From the NCBI GenBank assembly GCA_039798005.1, contig JBDKGV010000045.1, forward strand, positions 1 through 18,088: a DNA stretch of 18,088 nucleotides, written 5' to 3'. The position numbers and the translations under genes are program-made. Origin of the DNA: JBDKGV01 sp039798005 (GTDB taxonomy: Bacteria > Fibrobacterota > Fibrobacteria > UBA5070). Below the pieces are notes generated by a model. That model ran no database searches. It was not told the origin of the DNA and worked only from the letters and a program-made list of their open reading frames with translations. Shown piece after piece: positions 14,517 through 18,088 of this stretch (position 1 is the stretch's first letter; each line of letters starts with the position of its first letter).

Positions 14517-15896
14517 ATGAAAATTCTGCTCCTCACCCCTGAACACCCGTTGCAGGTCCCCATTGGAAAGGGATCTTCGGTGGGTCGCAACGTCGAAGGT
14601 CTGGCCGAGGCCTACGCGCGCATGGGCCATGAGGTGCGGGTGGCATTCCCGTGCTATCATCCTCCCGAGAACATGGAAGGCTGGGTTCCGGCCGGTGCGG
14701 TGCAGGCATCCTTTCTCAAGGTCGAGGAGACGCAGGTCTGGAAGACCAGCTACGGGCCGGTACAGATGCGGATGCTGCGCCATCCCCTGTTTGAACGCAA
14801 CCATCCCTATCTGGAAGAGTCCGGCTGGGACCATCTGGACAACGCCCTTCGCTTTGCCGTCTTTGGAGCCGCTGCGCTCCTGAGCTGCCTGTTGGACGAC
14901 TGGACGCCCGACCTGGTCCATGGCCATGAATGGCAGAGCGGTCTTGGGATCCTGTACGCCACGACCTTTTTCAAGGACGAACTCAAGTCGCCTCGGACCC
15001 TGTTCACCTTCCAGGACGCGGCCTTTCAAGGGCTTTGCGATTCCCGCTGGCTTCCGGAAATCGGGCTTGGACCGGAGTGGATGGCACCGGAGCGGTTGGA
15101 ATTCTGGGGACGCATCAATCTGCTCAAGGCGGGCCTTGTCTGCGCCGAGCGGGTGACCGTCTCCAGCAATCATTACCTGAACGCGCTGCTGGAAGACCAC
15201 CACGGCTACGGCTTGGAAGGTCTGTTCCGCCAGCTGGGCTCCAAGGTCCAGGCGATTCCGCCGGGCATCGATCCCGGGCTCTGGACCCTGCCGTTCGACC
15301 TGGAGGATATGGTCGCCTTGCGCCGCTGGAAGGCGCAGCAGCGCGAGCAGTATGCTCCGGGGACGCGGCCGTTGGTCGCCTATGCCTCCCCCTTCATTCC
15401 CGAAGCGGGCGTGGAGCACATGCTGACAGTCTTGCCCGATTTCCTCAAGATGGACCTCGAACTCGGCTTCTACGGGGGTGAGAGCGCTCCGCAGCGCAAG
15501 CATCTCGAGACGGTCGCGCGTCTCCATCCGGGGCGGATCCATATCCTGCCAAGTGGCGAGGCCAGCCTGTTTCATCTGCTCAGCGCAAGCGACATGGTGA
15601 TGCTTCCGGCTGTTCACCAGCCCAGCGGCACCGTGTATGCCAAGGCCATGGCGGTGGGGACTCCTTGCATCGCGCACCGCGTGGGCTCTGCCGCCGATCG
15701 GATCGTGTCCCATCCCGCCGAACAGGCTGATGGCTTCCTCTTCGACGGCTTGGCCCCGGACACCTTGCTTCGCACCCTCCGCAAGGTGCTTGTCATTCGT
15801 TCCAACGAAGAAGAATGGGACAAGATCTGCTCGCGAGGGGTGACGCACGGATATTTCTGGGATGTCGCCGCCGAGCGCATCCTTGGATTGCTTTGA
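14517..15896 (+). CDS. Glycogen-synthase-like glycosyltransferase (GT5 family) with altered donor site
   Basis: A 459-residue GT-B protein aligned by eye with GlgA over its full length (E. coli 477): MKILLLTPE, DLVHGHEWQSG (cf. VHAHDWHAG), LFTFQDAAFQG (cf. FTVHNLAYQG), LEFWGRINLLKAGLVCAE, YGLEGL, PPGIDPGLW (cf. LNGVDEKIW), and LPAVHQPSGTVYAKAMAVGT (cf. [20 protein letters not shown]). Lys18 matches the conserved Lys15, but the KTGGL loop is KGSSV. Key E. coli donor-site residues (numbers from memory) are changed: His161 to Gln166, Asn246 to Pro249, Arg300 to Pro292, Lys305 to Ala297, Glu377 to Gln368 and Cys379 to Ser370. Ordinary ADP-glucose transfer is therefore doubtful; a different donor, or a binding or regulatory role, is possible. 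It stands alone, with its own promoter at 14481 and a terminator at 15939. I do not give it the symbol glgA for these reasons. Confidence 0.85.
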   Translation: MKILLLTPEHPLQVPIGKGSSVGRNVEGLAEAYARMGHEVRVAFPCYHPPENMEGWVPAGAVQASFLKVEETQVWKTSYGPVQMRMLRHPLFERNHPYLEESGWDHLDNALRFAVFGAAALLSCLLDDWTPDLVHGHEWQSGLGILYATTFFKDELKSPRTLFTFQDAAFQGLCDSRWLPEIGLGPEWMAPERLEFWGRINLLKAGLVCAERVTVSSNHYLNALLEDHHGYGLEGLFRQLGSKVQAIPPGIDPGLWTLPFDLEDMVALRRWKAQQREQYAPGTRPLVAYASPFIPEAGVEHMLTVLPDFLKMDLELGFYGGESAPQRKHLETVARLHPGRIHILPSGEASLFHLLSASDMVMLPAVHQPSGTVYAKAMAVGTPCIAHRVGSAADRIVSHPAEQADGFLFDGLAPDTLLRTLRKVLVIRSNEEEWDKICSRGVTHGYFWDVAAERILGLL

Positions 15897-15938
15897 TCCG
15901 AAAAGACCGCTCCCAAGCCTGAAAACGCAAGTTGGAAC

Positions 15939-15970
15939 ACGCCCTGCTCATTGCGGGGCGTATTGTTTTG
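15939..15970 (+). terminator. Intrinsic terminator after the glycosyltransferase gene
   Basis: ACGCCCTGC (15939-15947) pairs with GCGGGGCGT (15953-15961), nine pairs including one T-G, around the loop TCATT. ATTGTTTTG follows. It is a well-formed Rho-independent terminator 42 bases after the stop codon. Confidence 0.82.
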
Positions 15971-16001
15971 TAGTTGTGATGGTATTGAGGATGACGACTT
16001 G

Positions 16002-16027
16002 AAGATGTCGAGATACGACATTTTTTT
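16002..16027 (+). terminator. Second terminator-like hairpin, possible attenuator before the DUF4914 gene
   Basis: AAGATGTCG (16002-16010) pairs with CGACATTTT (16016-16024) around AGATA, nine pairs with one G-T, and the T run continues to 16027. It lies 31 bases after the previous terminator and 82 bases before the next start codon. It may back up the first terminator, or attenuate a transcript that starts between the two. Confidence 0.55.
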
Positions 16028-16029
16028 CG

Positions 16030-16035
16030 TAAAAT
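16030..16035 (+). promoter_or_regulatory. Candidate -10 of the DUF4914 gene
   Basis: TAAAAT matches TATAAT at 5 of 6 positions in the most AT-rich stretch of the window. No -35 at 16-18 bases is visible. A start near 16042 would put the leader's first hairpin at the very 5' end of the RNA. Confidence 0.35.
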
Positions 16036-16043
16036 GAGAGTCA

Positions 16044-16103
16044 TCCTTTGCAAAAAAGGAAAAAAGAGGTATTTTTCTCCTTTTGAACACTGTCCGAAAG
16101 GGA
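16044..16103 (+). promoter_or_regulatory. Leader with mutually exclusive hairpins reaching the ribosome site
   Basis: AAAGGA (16055-16060) pairs perfectly with TCCTTT (16044-16049). The same tract, as AAAAGGA (16054-16060), also pairs perfectly with TCCTTTT (16078-16084). The latter tract can further pair, with one bulged G, with the ribosome site in GAAAGGGA (16096-16103). Only one of the first two pairings can form at a time, as in a translational switch. This is seen in the sequence only; no ligand or known RNA family is recognised. Confidence 0.35.
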
Positions 16104-16109
16104 ATGCAC

Positions 16110-18035
16110 ATGGGAACCATTGACTTCCGTGCCAACTGGCGGAATGCCGGCTTGCCAAAGGAGATCGTCGATCTGCTCGCGAAGGCTCCTTCTCTGCACT
16201 TCCCGCTGAAACGCACCGATCTGCTGGATTGGGCGCTGGGACGCGAAGCCGGTGCGACCGACTGGACCCAAGGCAATCGTGGCGATGCCGGCACCTTCAC
16301 GGTGGCCTACGATGTCAATGGCAAGTCGTTGATCGAAGCGGAGGTCGTGAAGGCCCGCAACGGCATCTCGGTGAACTTCCCCGAGGTGGCCATGCGCCGC
16401 CGCGATCCCAACGCCATGGTGATCGCCGACGAGCTCCCCACCGACAAGCCCCGCTTCCGCGAGCGCTTCGGCAAGGAATTCGGCCCCCTGCGCTCCGAGA
16501 TCTTCGCTTGGCTCGAAGGACAGGATCTCATCGTCATGCCGTTCTACTCCGGTCCTGCGGACCTCGAGTACGGATCGCTTCTCATCTGCCCGCGCAATGC
16601 CGCCTTCTTCGCCGGCATGCTTGCGGACCTCCAGGGATACATCCCTGCGGACAAGGTCCCCGAGAGCTTCAAGCTTTGCGGTGGCGTGTGCTTCGTGTCT
16701 CCGTCCTTCCGCCACACCGCCTTTGACGGTGCGCAGGTCGTGATTCACAACCGCTTGCACGAGTACCAGGAAATCTTCGCGACCAACCTCTATCCCGGTC
16801 CCAGCGCCAAGAAGGGCATCTACTCCTGCCTGCTGCACCAGGGTGAGAAGGAAGGCTGGGTCACCAACCACTGCTCCGCAGTGCAGGTCGAGACTCCCTA
16901 CGACAACATCGTGACCTTCATGCACGAAGGCGCGTCGGGCGGCGGCAAGTCCGAGATGCTCGAGCATGTCCATCGCCAGTCCGACGGTCGCCTGCTGTTG
17001 GGCACGCACCTGACCACCGGTGAGAAGCGCCATTTCGTGCTGCCCACCGCCTGCAAGCTCTACCCGATGATGGACGACATGGGTGCCGCGCACCCGAAGT
17101 ACATCCAAGGATCGACGCGCCTTGCCGTGGCCGATGCCGAGGACGGCTGGTTCATCCGCACCGACAACATCCAGCACTACGGCACCGATCCTCACCTCGA
17201 GGAGATGTGCCTGAACTCCGAGATCCCGCTCATCTACCTGAACCACTACGTGTCTCCGGGTTCGATGGCCCTGATCTGGGAGCACACCGAGGACAGTCCG
17301 GGCAAGCGTTGCCCGAACCCCCGCATCGTGGTGCCCCGCGACATGATGCCCGGCATCAAGTCCGGTCCGGCTTACGTGAACATACGCTCGTTCGGCGTGC
17401 GCTGCCCTCCGACCACCAAGGAGCACCCCAGCTACGGCATCATGGGTCTGTTCCACGTGATCCCGCCGGCACTGGCCTGGCTCTGGCGTCTGACCGCTCC
17501 GCGCGGCCATGCCAACCCCTCCATCCAGGATGCGGGCGGCGGCATGAAGTCCGAGGGCGTGGGCTCCTACTGGCCGTTCTGCACCGGTCGCAAGGTCGAT
17601 CAGGCCAACCTGCTCCTGAAGCAGATCATCGACACGCCGGACACCAAGAACATCCTGATCCCCAACCAGCACATCGGTGCTTGGAAGGTGGACTTCATGC
17701 CCTCTTGGCTGACCCGCGAGTACCTGGCCCGTCGAGGCAGCGCCCGCTTCCGCGAGGACCAGCTGGTCGACGCGCGTTGCTCGCTGCTCGGACAGGTGCC
17801 TTGGCACATGCAGATCGAAGGCACCCTGATCCCGCGCTGGTTCCTCCAGCCCGAGACCCAGCCGGACGTCGGCGTGGAAACCTACGACAAGGGCGCCGAG
17901 ATCCTGTACGACTTCTTCCACACCGAGCTCAAGGGCTTCCTGTCCCCCGAGCTCGACCCGCTGGGTCGCAAGATCATCGAGTGCTGCCTCAACCGCGGCA
18001 CCGTCAAGGACTACGAGGCCCTGCTGGCTCCGTAA
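16110..18035 (+). CDS. DUF4914 protein, divergent ATP-PEPCK-like P-loop protein
   Basis: A 641-residue cytoplasmic protein. ATG 16110 is chosen because AGGG (16099-16102) lies 7 bases before it; ATG 16104 is too close, and TTG 16083 lies inside a leader hairpin. I recognise the DUF4914 family, which has no established reaction. It holds a Walker A loop GASGGGKS (274-281, Lys280). In the order seen in ATP-type PEP carboxykinase there follow VADAEDGW (340-347; cf. IGDDEHGW, metal Asp) and SFGVRCPPTTKE (427-438; cf. AFGVLPPVSKLT). This suggests membership of the PEPCK/HPr-kinase fold. The PEPCK motif GLSGTGKTT is GASGGGKSE here, so substrate and activity may differ. Codons are strongly biased to CTG/CTC, AAG, TTC and GAC compared with neighbours, pointing to high expression. 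It is a single gene between terminators. Confidence 0.85.
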   Translation: MGTIDFRANWRNAGLPKEIVDLLAKAPSLHFPLKRTDLLDWALGREAGATDWTQGNRGDAGTFTVAYDVNGKSLIEAEVVKARNGISVNFPEVAMRRRDPNAMVIADELPTDKPRFRERFGKEFGPLRSEIFAWLEGQDLIVMPFYSGPADLEYGSLLICPRNAAFFAGMLADLQGYIPADKVPESFKLCGGVCFVSPSFRHTAFDGAQVVIHNRLHEYQEIFATNLYPGPSAKKGIYSCLLHQGEKEGWVTNHCSAVQVETPYDNIVTFMHEGASGGGKSEMLEHVHRQSDGRLLLGTHLTTGEKRHFVLPTACKLYPMMDDMGAAHPKYIQGSTRLAVADAEDGWFIRTDNIQHYGTDPHLEEMCLNSEIPLIYLNHYVSPGSMALIWEHTEDSPGKRCPNPRIVVPRDMMPGIKSGPAYVNIRSFGVRCPPTTKEHPSYGIMGLFHVIPPALAWLWRLTAPRGHANPSIQDAGGGMKSEGVGSYWPFCTGRKVDQANLLLKQIIDTPDTKNILIPNQHIGAWKVDFMPSWLTREYLARRGSARFREDQLVDARCSLLGQVPWHMQIEGTLIPRWFLQPETQPDVGVETYDKGAEILYDFFHTELKGFLSPELDPLGRKIIECCLNRGTVKDYEALLAP

Positions 18036-18058
18036 GCTTTGGACAGATCCTGTCATCG

Positions 18059-18088
18059 AAGGCCGCTCCCGCAAAGGGGGTGGCCTTT
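18059..18088 (+). terminator. Intrinsic terminator after the DUF4914 gene
   Basis: AAGGCCGCTCCC (18059-18070) pairs with GGGGGTGGCCTT (18076-18087) around GCAAA, twelve pairs including two G-T. The T run starts at 18086 and is cut by the window edge. Confidence 0.8.

Noticed and set aside
12803..14590. A 595-codon open frame on the - strand
   Set aside because: Antisense shadow of the M6-like gene. It also runs across the promoter region of the glycosyltransferase gene and shows no domain.
16041..18074. A 677-codon open frame on the - strand opposite the DUF4914 gene
   Set aside because: It spans both the leader hairpins and part of the downstream terminator, and consists of biased Val/Gly/His/Arg composition. 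The + strand has the P-loop and PEPCK-like motifs.

Overview
The window is GC-rich, and every gene I can support is on the + strand. It reads as a chromosomal segment of a Gram-negative (diderm) bacterium. Three things support this: two outer-membrane beta-barrel-type proteins, several signal peptides, and a large secreted protein with a C-terminal FlgD/T9SS-like domain. A DUF4914 protein, the style of the small outer-membrane protein and the T9SS-like tail make a Fibrobacterota or other FCB-related lineage my best guess. No rRNA or marker gene is present to prove it. I see no mobile element, CRISPR array, tRNA or phage gene.

Layout. (1) 1-1040: the terminator of an upstream gene, a near-perfect CRP-type cAMP-receptor box (90-105), a small outer-membrane beta-barrel gene (243-959) and its terminator. 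(2) 1092-4242: phosphoenolpyruvate carboxylase and a small unrecognised protein. (3) 4395-10818: a tightly packed cluster of a secreted FN3-like protein, a periplasmic FecR-domain protein (4-base overlap), a large outer-membrane barrel protein (TTG start, 9-base gap), a CHASE2 adenylate cyclase (GTG start, 2-base gap) and a DUF486 small membrane protein (18-base gap). It is closed by a long imperfect palindrome. (4) 10868-14368: a 1166-residue secreted protein built on an M6-metalloprotease scaffold whose zinc-binding motif is destroyed. (5) 14517-15896: a glycogen-synthase-like glycosyltransferase with a good promoter placed so that the mRNA would be leaderless. Most of its recognised donor-site residues are replaced. 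(6) 16110-18035: a DUF4914 protein. I read it as a divergent ATP-PEPCK-like P-loop protein. It is preceded by two terminator-like hairpins and a leader with mutually exclusive pairings near the ribosome binding site.

How the genes may work together. The most coherent unit is region 3. An outer-membrane barrel, a periplasmic FecR protein, a secreted partner and an inner-membrane sensor cyclase would span the whole envelope and turn an outside or periplasmic state into cAMP. A CRP-type box before the outer-membrane gene at 243 gives a possible output in the same window. PEP carboxylase and the PEPCK-like protein both touch the PEP/oxaloacetate node by family, but nothing in the sequence links them functionally. 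Two proteins (M6-like and GlgA-like) look like pseudoenzymes. Several genes lack a Shine-Dalgarno sequence and have a -10-like hexamer 6-7 bases before the start codon, which suggests leaderless transcripts.
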